From Trifolium pratense (Eukaryota; Streptophyta; Magnoliopsida; Fabales; Fabaceae), in assembly GCF_020283565.1 (NCBI RefSeq), contig NC_060061.1:558001-622000 (forward strand): a DNA stretch of 64,000 nucleotides, written 5' to 3'. The stretch's first letter is position 1. Each line of letters opens with the position of its first letter. This document shows positions 35,673 through 47,123 of the stretch, in pieces. Under the pieces are notes generated by a model. It was not told the DNA's origin. It worked only from the letters and a program-made list of their open reading frames with translations, and ran no database searches. Both the position numbers and the translations under genes were made by a program.

Positions 35673-36829
35673 GGTTTAATTAGTTAAATGGTCCCTTAAA
35701 GATATTTTAGGTTTTATAATGGTCTCTTAAAAAAAAAATGTCAATTTTGGTCCCTTAAAGATATTTACGTTAGTCACAATAGTCCTCTCCGTTAATTTCT
35801 TTCTATATGAACCGTTTGATCATTTTGTTAAAAATGCAACGGTGGGATTCGCATGTCTACTGAATGTAATGGTGAACCATCATCAAGTAAATATTTCTCT
35901 TGTTCTTCATCTTCTTCCTCTTTTGTTCTTCATCTTCATCACCAAATTCATCAAACAAACCAAAAACTAAATCCCCAAATTAAAAACCGAAGTCCCTAAA
36001 TCGCAACCAAGAGAAACAAGTCGCCAATTGTTGGATCTCATTTTAAGTTTTGGACCTGACTGCGATTCTGTTTTTTAGGAGTTTTCAAGACTGGATGCCT
36101 TCATTTTGTTTGGTCTCTGGTTTGCTGTCGTGTTTCTAAGGTTTAGTGGTTTTTTGGTTGAGGGAAGTTATTTTCCTTCTAGGTGGAGCGGTACTGTATC
36201 TAAAAGATGAATCAGGCAGCAATGAGAAGCACAGAGTGAGCATGTCATTTGAATTGTGCAGTTCAAATTGGTTGGGACTCATCATCGTTACTAGTAGTGG
36301 GGCGGTGCTTTTTGTTAGTGGCCTTGAGTTTCTCTCATACCAGATCTATATTTTTGTTGTTCCCAAAAAAAATAAGAAAAAAAATCCAGATCTGATTTGG
36401 TATCAAAATTTAATTTTGTTGTAAATCTGAAAATATTGAAGTTGCAAATCTTAATTTTTCTGAGTTTATTTGATGAATTTTATGAACATGATGCTGAAGA
36501 TGAAGAACACGGTGATGAAGAAGATGAAGAAATAGAGGAAAAATTAGTTGATAATGGTGTATGGTTATATACAGTGTATATTCAAAATTCAATGGTTATT
36601 TTTATTTCAACAAGACTGAACGGTTTAAATTAAAGATTTATTGAGACTTATGGTGGACCACATGTAATGTTAGTCCATCTAATACATTTGGTGTTAAAAG
36701 TTAACGGAGATGACTACCGTGACTGACAGAGATATCTTTAAGGGACCAAAACAGACCTTTTTTTCTTTTCTTTAAGGAACCATTGTGAAACCTAAAATGT
36801 TTTTAAGAGACTATTTAACTAATTAAGTC
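35673..36829. mobile_element. Non-autonomous Mutator-like element, 1.16 kb
   Basis: Left end GGTTTAATTAGTTAAATGGTC and right end, in reverse complement, GACTTAATTAGTTAAATAGTC; the inverted repeats extend ~120 bp with GGTCCCTTAAAGATAT words. The 9 bases AAAATAAAA flank both sides (35664-35672 and 36830-36838), the Mutator length. The interior has CTTCTTCATC-rich leader-like sequence and an acidic short frame, with no transposase. Confidence 0.8.
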
Positions 36830-36838
36830 AAAATAAAA

Positions 36839-37962
36839 TAAAGTGGGGGCAGCTACCCCCAATTAGTTTGCCATAGATCCGTGTCTGGCCAGTGCCATAA
36901 CGGATCTCAAATTTTATTGTTGTGCACCATCATATCGAGGGACGGATTTACAGAGGGGCAAGCAAGGGCTTAGACCCCTCCCTCCCTCTTGTTATTATAT
37001 ACTCCATAATGATAATGATATATAATACTACTAATAATATACAATCATGATTCCAAGTTTGCAATTGTTCTGTTTAATGATAGAATTAAATTAAATGTGT
37101 CCAACTTTGTGTGTATAATAATCAATAATATATTTTAGTTTGATTTATTTTTGGTTGTTAACTATTTTGAGATTCTAATAATTTGAAGTTCAGTCAAAAA
37201 GTAAGTAAAAATTTACTAAAAATTGTCTTATACACATGATTTAAGTTCAGGTTCTCTCAAACAATCTAACTAAGAACTTTTCCTTTAATTTGTATACTTA
37301 TAAAAATTAAAAGTACGTGTCAAATGAATTAAGGGTAAAAAAAAGTTCTAACCTTGTAATGTAATTTTTTTTAACATGTGTACTCAAAAGTTAAAAGACA
37401 AAAAAAATTAAAGACCGAGGAAGTATTACATTTTTCGGCCCCCGTTTTATAAATTCGTGGATCCGTCCCCGATTATATCGCTCTTCGTTTTCTCTCTCAA
37501 GCCTTCATCTTTCACTATCCACCAATGTATACCAGAGTAGTATTTAACCTTTGGAAGTTTTCACTAATCCATTGATATCGATTAATTGCTCTTAATAATA
37601 AATACAAAAGGAAAACGATTTAGATGCTTTAATTAATTCACAGTTGATTTCATTTTTGGTGGTTTAGTTGGCAACCATGGCAATCTGACAACATTCTCAC
37701 CTAGTTGTTCTTCTACAAAGGTGTCAGCTTTATATATTGCTAATTTTCATATTTAAAAAGAAACCTTATAATTAATCTTGAGGAAGTTTATATCGACTCT
37801 AAGAGGAACTTTAAATAGTTACTCCACATTCTCATCCTTGATTTTGTTTAGATTTAATGGACTAAATTTAATTCTCAATAATAATCATATACCTTATTTT
37901 ACCTAATTATTCTTCAGAACATTATGATTCCCTCTTTGTCAAAATTAATATTTTTCTTTTCT
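36839..37962. other. AT-rich intergenic DNA
   Basis: Nothing coding recognised. GGGACGGATTTACAGAGGGG at ~36949 and CGTGGATCCGTCCCC at ~37457 are a short inverted pair that could be the ends of another small transposon. Confidence 0.35.
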
Positions 37963-37971
37963 GTTATTCTA

Positions 37972-38831
37972 GGCTAAATTGCACTTTTGACCCCTTAAGT
38001 TTCAGAAAGTTACGATTTTGGTCCCCTATATTTCAAAATAGCATTTTTGCCCCCTTAAGTTTCAGGAAGTTGCAATTTTGACCCCCTATGTTTCAAAATA
38101 GCACTTTTGGCCCCCTAAATTTCAAAAAGTTGCTATTTTGGCCTCCTATGTTTCAAGATAGCAATTTTGGCCCCCTATGTTTACCCCTTTTGCAAAATGA
38201 AAGTTCAAGACACTTTTCTAAATGGAAGTTCAAGACACTTTTCTAAATCAAAATGACATAACAAATCAAGTCATTACATAATTAAAAAGACATAACAAAA
38301 AGCACGAAGAGTTTTCAATTTCCATTGTTTCCTATTTTTGGATTTGGAATTAGGTTTTTATTTTTATTTTTTACGTATAGTGAAAAATCCTTTTGAATAA
38401 ACGTCACGAAGTATTTGGTTAATTCTTTAGGATTTGAGATTATATATGTGTGTTAGTGAAAGAATAAATTTAAAGCATGTGACTTCTTCCTTTTATTTTT
38501 TTATTCTTTTAGTTTTTTTAATTATAAGATGACAAAAAAATGTTGACGTGGCAGCTGAGTCACTTAAGTGACTTGCCACATCAACTTTGACTCGATCAAA
38601 ATTGACCTTTTGCAAAAGGGGTAAAGATATGGGCCAAAAGTGCTATTTTGAAACATAGGTGGCCAAAATCGCAACTACTGAAACTTAGGGGGCCAAAATT
38701 GCTATTTTGAGACATAGAGGGCCAAAATCGCAACTTTTTGAAACTTAGGGGGCTATAAGTGCTATTTTGAAACATAAGGGGCCAAAATTGCAAGCTTCTG
38801 AAACTTAGGGGGCCAAAAGTGCAATTTAGCC
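37972..38831. mobile_element. Mutator-like element whose inverted repeats are made of tandem units
   Basis: Ends are GGCTAAATTGCACTTTTG and CAAAAGTGCAATTTAGCC, a perfect inverted pair. Each arm of ~220 bp holds about four units of ~60 bp with the phrases CCCCCTAWRTTTCA, AAGTTGCAATTTTGG and CAAAATAGCA. Flanks GTTATTCTA (37963-37971) and TTTATTCTA (38832-38840) are a 9-bp duplication with one change. The 400-bp centre is AT-rich with no frame. Confidence 0.8.
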
Positions 38832-38840
38832 TTTATTCTA

Positions 38841-39484
38841 TCAATTAAGGAACAACATAAGTCCCTAGATCAAAATCGTCAGGAAGTAGAAGAGAAAGGT
38901 TCTTGACATATTCTTCTTTAGGGTTAAGTTTAGCATATATAAGATTACAATTAATCTTAAGGAATGACACTTGACATTCTTGATAATGTTTATATGTCCC
39001 TATATAAAATCATCAACAAATTCAATCTGCTAAAAAAATCAACAAATTTAACTTGTTATTTATAGAGAGATGTAATATTGTCACTTGACACATTCTTTTT
39101 GCTTTCATGGTTAAGAAATCATTCTTGCACAATGCACATGAGATTCGAAAGAATATGTGGATATTGCTTCTTCTTTTCTTATTTTAACAATTATTAGTTG
39201 TGGTATAAAAATATAATTAAGGAAAGAATGAATATTGAATATAATAAAAGGAAACTATAAAATTGTCAAAAAAAAAATCATAAATATGATGAGAAATAAT
39301 TGAAGAAGATGGTCCATCATTATTAATGAGAATTAATTTTAGTCCATTAAAATTACTCTTGGAGTCAATATAACGCTCCTCATTAATCTTTAGTTACAAG
39401 AACTTTGAATTGATTTTAGAAAACATAGACATAACAACAACATGAATCACATGGCAGTATGAGATTGAGAAACTTTAAAACATC
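38841..39484. other. AT-rich intergenic DNA, nothing recognised
   Basis: No frame, repeat or element end was identified between the Mutator-like element and the gypsy derivative. Confidence 0.4.
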
Positions 39485-39489
39485 GATAG

Positions 39490-41084
39490 TGATGTAGGAG
39501 GATTTCTTCTGTATTTTATTATTTTAGTTAGATTTAGTTTTATTATATTTTAGGTTGATTCCTTATTTTTATATTTCACCTAGGTTAGTTATTTTTATAT
39601 TTTAGGTAGATTTGTAATTTTTATTTAGCTAGGTTTGTTATTTTTATTTTTACAATCTTTAGGAGATTTGTTAATTTTATTTGTCACTCCTATTTAAGCT
39701 AAATTATTGTAGCCTTGAAGGAAACTTTTTGATTGAATAAAAATTCGGAGATTTTTCTCAAATTTGGTGGACTCCAAATTACTCTTTCGGTGGACTCCGA
39801 AACCCTATTTTGACAAGTTTGTGTTTGCGGCTTGTCTTTATCCATTAGGTTTAGCGTTTTGCTAACCTAGCGCTTCCGTACTGCGTCAGTTGGTATCAGA
39901 GCAGGTTTCTCCTGTTCTTTTCTAACGTGATCAGATGGGAGATCAACCGGTGACGAAAGCAGAGTTTTACGGTGCCATGACGGCTTTAACCGCGGCCATC
40001 ACAGCTCTGACAACACAGGTGACAACGTTATCCAACAACAACCGAAACTACAACAGCAATAGAAACAGTAACAACAACAGAAACGACGACAACAACCGCA
40101 ACAACCCATCTACTAATGACTCGAGTTCTGAGGATGAGGAAGTTGTGTCCGAAGAGGGAGGTAAAGAGAATCCAACTAGGATAAAAAAAATTGTCTTGTG
40201 CAAGTCTGGCGATCCACAACTTGAGGTCGACCTACCTGTGGCGGCTCCGTTTAGGCCAGATGTATTTGTGCGAAATCCGACAACAACCTCACCGCCGCTA
40301 GAACCTCCGGACACTAGGATGCAGGCGGTGACTTCCATCTCAGCAAAACCTCCGCATCACAGCGTCACATTGAACTCAAGGATTTGCTTATAGATCGGGT
40401 TCAATTCGGATTTTACCTTAAATCTTATGGTTTAGGCACTAGCTCAAACATGTTAACTGAGTTGGGTCAAATACCCTTTTGTGATAAATTTCGAATTCTG
40501 TGTTCTATCTTTGAGCAATGGAACCCCGGTGGTTATTTGGATGTGTTGACACGAGACAGGTCCTCTCACTTAATTCAATGGGATCCAGGAGGGTGGTCTC
40601 TTGTTCATTGGAGGAGTCAACCTGCAAAGGAAGCTCTTTATCAAGACGAGAACTCGGGGTCGAGTTCTTTTGAGGTAGAGGAGTCTGATGTAGGAGGATT
40701 TCTTCTGTATTTTATTATTTTAGTTAGATTTAGTTTTATTATATTTTAGGTTGATTCCTTATTTTTATATTTCACCTAGGTTAGTTATTTTTATATTTTA
40801 GGTAGATTTGTAATTTTTATTTAGCTAGGTTTGTTATTTTTATTTTTACAATCTTTAGGAGATTTGTTAATTTTATTTGTCACTCCTATTTAAGCTAAAT
40901 TATTGTAGCCTTGAAGGAAACTTTTTGATTGAATAAAAATTCGGAGATTTTTCTCAAATTTGGTGGACTCCAAATTACTCTTTCGGTGGACTCCGAAACC
41001 CTATTTTGACAAGTTTGTGTTTGCGGCTTGTCTTTATCCATTAGGTTTAGCGTTTTGCTAACCTAGCGCTTCCGTACTGCGTCA
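39490..41084 (+). mobile_element. Small non-autonomous gypsy-type LTR element
   Basis: LTRs 39490-39888 and 40686-41084, 399 bp each, start TGATGTAGGAGG and end CGTACTGCGTCA; no difference was noticed by eye. Target duplication GATAG at 39485-39489 and 41085-41089. PBS TTGGTATCAGAGCAGG just after LTR1, purine-rich GAGGTAGAGGAGTC just before LTR2. The 797-bp interior keeps only the start of gag and a 3' piece. Identical-looking LTRs mean a recent insertion, which must have used proteins from another element. Confidence 0.9.
39935..40393 (+). CDS. Truncated gypsy gag N-terminus
   Basis: 152 codons from an ATG at 39935. It opens MGDQPVTKAEF, has an Ala/Thr helical stretch, an Asn/Arg-rich run (residues ~33-58) and an acidic SSSEDEE segment, all typical of the start of gag in plant gypsy elements, then ends in a Pro/Thr-rich tail before any capsid core or zinc knuckle. 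A second frame (40384-40749) overlaps its end by 10 bases and runs into LTR2; it has no recognised domain. Confidence 0.6.
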   Translation: MGDQPVTKAEFYGAMTALTAAITALTTQVTTLSNNNRNYNSNRNSNNNRNDDNNRNNPSTNDSSSEDEEVVSEEGGKENPTRIKKIVLCKSGDPQLEVDLPVAAPFRPDVFVRNPTTTSPPLEPPDTRMQAVTSISAKPPHHSVTLNSRICL

Positions 41085-41089
41085 GATAG

Positions 41090-41817
41090 ATACACGAGAA
41101 AAGGTGTAGAAAGGGGGGAAAAGAAAAGGTTCAGAAGGAGGCGAATGGATTGGATGTAAAAAGAATAAATCGTAGTTTAAATGCTAAAATTTAATCAGGA
41201 GCGTTGGTTTTGATCAGATTGTTAATAATTGTTCCTCTAATCCTTTCATTTTAAAATCTCTGTCACTTGGAAGTGTCTTTTTTACTCTTATATGTTCTTA
41301 AAAAATATTTATTTACTTATTTATTAATTATCCAGTTCAACTGAACTGGTTTATAATAGTTCAATCGGTTAAACTGATTGAACCATGAACCGGAGGTCTC
41401 GACGGTTCAATCTCCGGTCCAATTTTTAAAACATTGATCTGAGAATCAATTTAAAAAAACTCTTATTTAAACTTCAGTGACATTCAGCGTCTTTTAAAAT
41501 TTAAGCAGTAGATATTTCTTGCTTAATTTCTCAAAATTCAAAATATCAACGATGTGAAGTCACTTAAAACAAAATTTGGCATCGAAAAGAACATTCAGAC
41601 AAACTTTCGTTGATCAGCAGTAATGCAGACACAATTTCAGCAGTTATACACTTGCAAGAAAATTAGAAACAATAAACTGACAAAATAATAAATAGTAGTA
41701 CTGGACTCAAATAAACAAAAATCCTCATTATGTGTATAATTGAATTACAGGTTTTGCACAAGGAGATACAAAATAGGTTGAAACACAAAGACCATAAATA
41801 AAGTAACATAATGCATG
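41090..41817. other. Duplicated 3' flank of the F-box locus, with hAT end remnant (copy 2)
   Basis: 41338-41442 matches the hAT remnant at 28001-28105, and 41465-41670 matches 28110-28315 (shared words GTGACATTCAG, TTTAAGCAGTA and CAGTAATGCAGACACAATTT). This shows that the duplication extends beyond the coding part. Confidence 0.65.
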
Positions 41818-42618
41818 TCATTCAACCAGAGAATAATCTATTTCGTGTCGTAGATGTTTAAAACACCAATCGTACACGTAGTGATTTGATTCACCCCCAG
41901 GAGTTGGAAGCGTGATGCATTTTTGCAATTTGTTATCATCCGCTGAATAAACTTTACACGTTGTGGTTGATTCAGTGGTGACATACACAGAGTTGCTCTC
42001 ATATCCCCACCTGTTTGGATTGCTCAATGCATAACAATCTGTCTTCCAATCACACACGTTACAAAATAATGCAATGTCTCCCAAAGTTTCCAGTTTGACA
42101 TAATTTATAGCGGAGAAGTCTATCTTGTATACATTCCTTATTTGACCGTACGTTGAATCAACAACTAAAAGTTGCTCATCACAATTAACCAACTTAAACC
42201 TTATGTTAGTTACATCGGGAGTGCCCTTCAGTTTTAGAAATTTAATAGTTGGATAATTCAAACTGAGTACTCCTATGTTGGCCTTGTTAGTGACAACGTA
42301 TATTATATTATGCAAAACCACAAAGTGAACAACCCGCTCTTGATTTCCCATCTTCGAAGAAAAAGTAACGCAACCACAGTTTCGAGATTGATAGACATGC
42401 AAGCATTTGGATTGTGTGCATAAAATCACAAAAACAAATTCCTCAGAGCATTTGCTAAAAGCAAGCAATACATGGTTATAATAACTAAACATATAAGTTT
42501 CAAAGCTGGGTGCGTGGATTATCTTGTTTGTTCTTTTAAAAGGATTGATTAGAAGAAATGATATCTTGGACTTACGGTACACCCCCTTGTTGTTGCATGA
42601 AATTTCTCAAGTAAAGTT
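41818..42618 (-). pseudogene. N-terminally truncated F-box/DUF295 gene copy
   Basis: The minus strand carries the DUF295 part (254 codons open, LINPF, CSEEFVFVIL, VTFSSKMGNQE, ALFCNV, WGYESNSVYVT) ending at 41818, closely similar to 28519-29253. Upstream, 26 bases match the F-box part of copy 1 (TTGAGAAATTTCATGCAA, about 42590-42618) and then similarity stops. The join between the two pieces has lost about 150 coding bases relative to copy 1 and puts them in different frames. No F-box remains, so the copy is probably dead, though the C-terminal frame is still open. Confidence 0.8.
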
Positions 42619-43185
42619 TACTTGAGTATGTGAGTTTATAATTGTTTTATCATTTCGTCTATCTACAAAAAATAAACATAAATAAATTCTTTATCTTACG
42701 GGATGAATTTATAAAATGTGCACATATTTTTTACCACCAGTTTAATCTGGTTCAGTGGTCAGTTCTGACATTAATTGGCTGCAGCCCTCTCCCGGTAGCA
42801 GTTGCGGGAGATAGAATCGTGATCATCTCTACTAAGTTCAGTATCAATCACCACTGAATCAACTAACGATTGATAAATGGTACACATTTTAAAGCAACTA
42901 AAAATAGTAATTTTTTATTAAAAAACAACAATTATTTGTCAAAAAATTATGCATTTAATATAAATTATACAATGAACTTCGTAACGTGTTTAAAATTGCA
43001 CATACTAGAAAAACTCATTTATAAAAATAACATCAATTATCGATAAATTTATTAGTACTATCACCAACTTTATTAATTCTCGTGATTTAATCAATAAAGT
43101 CATATTTACTTTTTTATTTATTTATTGTGTTTCTATTATTTTTAAATATTATACTCTCTTTTTAATACTATTTTCATTAGATAAG
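42619..43185. other. AT-rich DNA with a SINE
   Basis: A SINE-like segment on the plus strand at about 42738-42860 has TCTGGTTCAGTGG (A box) and GGGAGATAGAATCG (B-box-like). The rest has no supported gene. The distal end of the CACTA element may lie here but no CACTA terminus was found. Confidence 0.4.
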
Positions 43186-43561
43186 TCAGTAATTCTTATT
43201 TTGCTTTATGAAAATAATGACCATCGGGAAATTTAAATATTCCCTCTTTGGAAGTTCATCTCCGTCATATTCATCTTCCAACCCATTGTTGACCACATTA
43301 AACCCAAGAGCATCACTTATCATATCATTCATCTCGTTGAAAGGGTAATGCTGATAATTTTGAGCGGCTACTATTGGCGCATTGTTGCTTGAAGCTCCTT
43401 GGTACACAACACCAATATTAGTATCACTCGACGTAGGGGCAGATGGAATTGTTTCACCATGACTTGACCAAATCCAGTAATTGGGTTGAAATCCTTTAGT
43501 ATATAGGTGATATTTAATTTCATCCTCACTGCGAATACGTCTACATTCACAAACTGCACAA
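43186..43561 (-). pseudogene. CACTA transposase-associated domain, distal part
   Basis: The minus-strand frame enters at the SIRE junction and reads CAVCECRRIRSEDEIKYHLY, TKGFQPNYWIWSSHGE and, near the end, a NEMNDMISDALGF phrase. In plant CACTA transposase genes this zinc-finger-like domain (CxC, then HLYxxGFxPxYxxWxxHGE) stands at the N-terminus. The frame ends at 43186, well short of the transposase proper. Confidence 0.75.
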
Positions 43562-44652
43562 TGTTGGAACAAAATTGATTTAAAAATGTTTGCCCCTAAA
43601 TCTATAAAGGTTTTGATGATAACAAAGTATTAATAAACAATTGGAAGGACTAAAAATTCATTTTAAGTGCGCAGATATAAGCATCATATAAGCTCTGAGT
43701 GAACCTCAGAGGATGTGAATTCAGAAGTTCACAAGCGCTCAGAAGATGTTAGACTTCAGAAGTTACAACGTTCAGAGGATGAAGTCTTCAGAACTTCTTG
43801 ACTGACTACTAGCTTCATCAAAGTCTGAAGATCTCTTTGAAAGCTGTGAAGATTCCCTTTGCTAGTCAACTCTTCTACCAATGAAGAAAAGGACCTTTCA
43901 AGCCTGATCAGTTCAGCTACTCTCGTTTTGTCTGCCCTAACTTGAGAACGTGGGTTTTCAGTTTTGTTAGCTGAATAAGGAAAGTCCACTCTGCAGTAGT
44001 CAAAGTAACTGAAACTCTTTCTTAGTTTTGGATACAACCAAACTGCATCAAGACAGACTGCTTGAAGACAAAAGGTTATCAACTCCAACGGCTCCTTTTG
44101 CAACGACTCTTTTCTAGTGGTATATATACTAGAAGATTCAGCTACAACATATACAATTATTAAGAATTGAACGTGCGCTGAACAAACTCTGAACTTTGTG
44201 ATATACAAGCTCTGAACCGCTGTTAAGTGTTTTTGCACTTTAGTCAAATACTCTGTACTAGTTTGTATTAGTTCTCTTTAGGTTCATCTAAGAGCAATTG
44301 TATATTTTCATATACTTTACTATTACTTGAGATAGCTTAAGCTTGTGTGCTTAAGTGTGAAGTCTTAAGCTTGTGTGCTTGAGCATTGTTGAGAAGTCTC
44401 TTGCTTGTGTGCTTGAGCAGGTGTAATCTTGTGTGATTATAGTGAACTCCCTTGGAAGTGCAAGGGGACTGGACTACTCTCGTTTTGTGAGAGGAACCAG
44501 TATAAATTGCTTGTGTGATCTCTCTCTCTCTCTTATCGTGTTTATTGTGTTATTTATCCGCTGCGTTGTAGTTAAGATAAGAACTTGAAAAAGTTTTTAA
44601 ACTTGACTAAAACACAATTCAACCCCCCCCTTCTTGTGTTTTCACACCTTCA
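43562..44652 (+). repeat. 5' LTR of the SIRE-type element
   Basis: Holds the promoter: a TATATATACTAG-type box at about 44121 and the TGTGTGCTTAAG / TGTGTGCTTGAG short repeats at 44343-44420 in the probable R/U5 part, then a (CT)n run at 44519. A 163-codon frame on the minus strand occurs in both LTRs and has no recognisable domain. Confidence 0.85.
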
Positions 44653-44721
44653 ATTGGTATCTAGAGCTTGGTCTGTTACTTTCACTTAACAGTGAGACAG
44701 TAAAGATCTTGTGAGAACACT

Positions 44722-47121
44722 ATGTCTAGAGGAGACGATAGTAGCACTAGAACAACCGGTGAAGCCGGTGAGGCCAGTGGTGCTGGTGGTGGTCCTAGAA
44801 ATGCCTTTGGTTATGACTACTTAAGTAATGAATCACATGAACATGGTGGCAATAGAAAAGCCCCTATATTCAATGGTGATGCATCATTATTTGAGTGGTG
44901 GAAGGAAAGACTGTATAGCAATATTACTGCTATTGATCATGAGTTGTGGGATTTGGTTGAGCTGGGAGTAACTTTTGAAAACTTAAATGAACATGGAAGG
45001 TTGTCCATTGAGCATAGAAAGTTACTCACACCAGCTAACTTAAAAACCTACACCAAGCATCATAGAGTAAAGGACATTGTTGTTGGTGCTATTAGACATG
45101 AGGATTATGTCAGAATAGAGAACAAGTCTACTGCTAAATCTATCTTTGATTCTATGTGTGCTACCTATGATGGTAATGAAAAGGTTCAAGAGGCTAAAGC
45201 TAGTCTTTTGATAAGGCAATATGAACTATTCACTATGCAACAAGATGAAAACATTGAGACTATGTTTACAAGGTTTCAAATCCTTGTATCTGGTCTTAAA
45301 GCTCTTAAGAGAAGTTATTCCACCTATGACCATGTTCAGAAGATTCTGAGAAGTCTTCCTATTGCTTGGAGACCCAAGGTCACTGCAATAGAGGAAGCAC
45401 AAAATCTCAAGACTCTGAGTCTTGAAGCTCTGATAAGCAATCTCAGAAGCCATGAGATGGTTCTGGATGCTGACTCAGAAACTAAGAAGAAGTCCAAGTC
45501 AGTGGCTTTACAGTCAACTAGGACTACTTCTAAGGCTCTTAAGACTCAGCTTCTTGATATTGAAGAAGAATCTTCTGCTGATGGTCAAGAGGATGAGATG
45601 AATGAGGATGAGTTTGCTTTATTCACCAAGTTTCAGCAATGGAACAGATTTAACAAAAGAAATTTCAGAGGTAACAGCTCCAGAAATTTTGTCAGCAAAA
45701 AGGATGATCAGAAGAACTGCTTCAACTGTAAGAAGCCAGGACACTTTATTGCTGATTGTCCAGAAATGTCTGCTAAAGACAAAAGCAAAAGATACAGCTC
45801 AAAGAAGCAACAATTCAAGAGCAAATTGAAAAAGAGTCTGATGGCTACTTTTGAAGAGCTATCATCTGAGGAAGAAGTTGAGGAAGAAGAAGAGGCAAAT
45901 CTAGCCCTGATGGCTTCAGCTGACTCAGATGCAGACTCAGACGATGAATCAGAATCAGAATCAGATTCTGAAGTAACTGATGAGGTATTTTCTGACTGCT
46001 CTAAATCTCAACTTATAACTGCACTTAACAAGGTCATTGAGAAACATCTCAGAGTGTTAAGTAAACAAAAAGTTTTACAAGAAAAGCTTAACACTCTGAC
46101 TGAACAAGCAGAACATTTTCAAGGTCTATATCAAGAAACTCTGAATAGAGTAAATGACTTTGAAAAGGGTTGTGCTGTTTGTCACAAACCTATTGATGAG
46201 CAGGAAATAGCTCTTCAACAGTTTGTGCATCTCAATCTTGGAAAGAGCAAAGCTGCTAATAGAATTTATAATGTTTTGAGACATAGAGGAGAAGGACTTG
46301 GCTATGAATATGGTAGAACATATTCAAAGCTGAAGACCTTTGCCAAAAAGGTTGGAAAATCTTGGGTTTATTATGTTGTTCCACAAAGTGAAGAGGGAAA
46401 GAATCCTGGTAGTGTTGAAAATGACAAAGATGATCTGAGTGATTTAGAAGCTGACAGCTCAGAGGAACCCAGTTCCTCAGGATCTGGAGAAAGATGTTCA
46501 GAAGATAGAAGTTGTTCAGAACCTGAGAACATCAGTTCAGAAGTTCTGAAAGCTTCAACATCTGAAACTTCAAATTCTGGATCCAAAGGAACTTCAGTAC
46601 CTGAAGCTAGTCAATCTAAAAGATCAGAAGTTTTTAAAAGAAAAAATTCTAAATCTCAGATGGAGTACAGGACTCAGATTATTTATGATTCTAGAGTCAG
46701 TAGATATAATCAATCAGAACATGGGATTGGTGATAGATACAAACCCTGGAATCATAAACAATCCAAATCCTGGAATAATAACAGATTTCAAAAGAAAAGG
46801 TTTCAAAAAGGATATTATTCCAAACCAAGATCTTTCTCCAACACTAGACAACATAATAAGCATTTGTGGACTAACAAGCGTGGACCCAGAAGATGGGTAC
46901 CAAAAGCTGAAATAATGTATCATTCAAATTTACCAACTAGGAAAGGATATATCCTACCTAGAGTGTGGAAACAAGTCCTATGCAAAGGAAGAAGGGCTTA
47001 TGTCCTAGACCAATGGTTGACAAGTTCTCAAGTTAACAATCAGAACTTGGAAAATGAAGAGGAAGAATACTGGGATGACTTTATCATTAACCTTGATGAA
47101 GAGTTCTATCGCAATGATTAA
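44722..47121 (+). CDS. Gag protein of the SIRE-type element
   Basis: 799 codons from an ATG 70 bases past the LTR. Residues ~45-250 form the UBN2-type Copia gag core ([37 protein letters not shown]). A CCHC zinc knuckle [14 protein letters not shown] starts at residue 333. An acidic [20 protein letters not shown] segment and an Asp/Ser/Glu-rich run follow (~375-425), then a coiled-coil-like stretch (~435-480) and a basic, aromatic C-terminal tail. Known for the family: gag forms the virus-like particle and packages the RNA. It is longer than ordinary Copia gag, as in SIRE elements. It ends at TAA (47119-47121), with pol in the frame one base back. Confidence 0.9.
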   Translation: MSRGDDSSTRTTGEAGEASGAGGGPRNAFGYDYLSNESHEHGGNRKAPIFNGDASLFEWWKERLYSNITAIDHELWDLVELGVTFENLNEHGRLSIEHRKLLTPANLKTYTKHHRVKDIVVGAIRHEDYVRIENKSTAKSIFDSMCATYDGNEKVQEAKASLLIRQYELFTMQQDENIETMFTRFQILVSGLKALKRSYSTYDHVQKILRSLPIAWRPKVTAIEEAQNLKTLSLEALISNLRSHEMVLDADSETKKKSKSVALQSTRTTSKALKTQLLDIEEESSADGQEDEMNEDEFALFTKFQQWNRFNKRNFRGNSSRNFVSKKDDQKNCFNCKKPGHFIADCPEMSAKDKSKRYSSKKQQFKSKLKKSLMATFEELSSEEEVEEEEEANLALMASADSDADSDDESESESDSEVTDEVFSDCSKSQLITALNKVIEKHLRVLSKQKVLQEKLNTLTEQAEHFQGLYQETLNRVNDFEKGCAVCHKPIDEQEIALQQFVHLNLGKSKAANRIYNVLRHRGEGLGYEYGRTYSKLKTFAKKVGKSWVYYVVPQSEEGKNPGSVENDKDDLSDLEADSSEEPSSSGSGERCSEDRSCSEPENISSEVLKASTSETSNSGSKGTSVPEASQSKRSEVFKRKNSKSQMEYRTQIIYDSRVSRYNQSEHGIGDRYKPWNHKQSKSWNNNRFQKKRFQKGYYSKPRSFSNTRQHNKHLWTNKRGPRRWVPKAEIMYHSNLPTRKGYILPRVWKQVLCKGRRAYVLDQWLTSSQVNNQNLENEEEEYWDDFIINLDEEFYRND

Positions 47122-47123
47122 AG

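Noticed and set aside
36397..36633. Acidic 78-codon frame
   Set aside because: Lies in a non-autonomous Mutator-like element; the acidic run comes from a GAAGATGAA simple repeat.
43756..44247. 163-codon minus-strand frame, also present at 54557-55048
   Set aside because: It lies wholly inside the SIRE LTRs, appears twice for that reason, is antisense to the element and has no domain.
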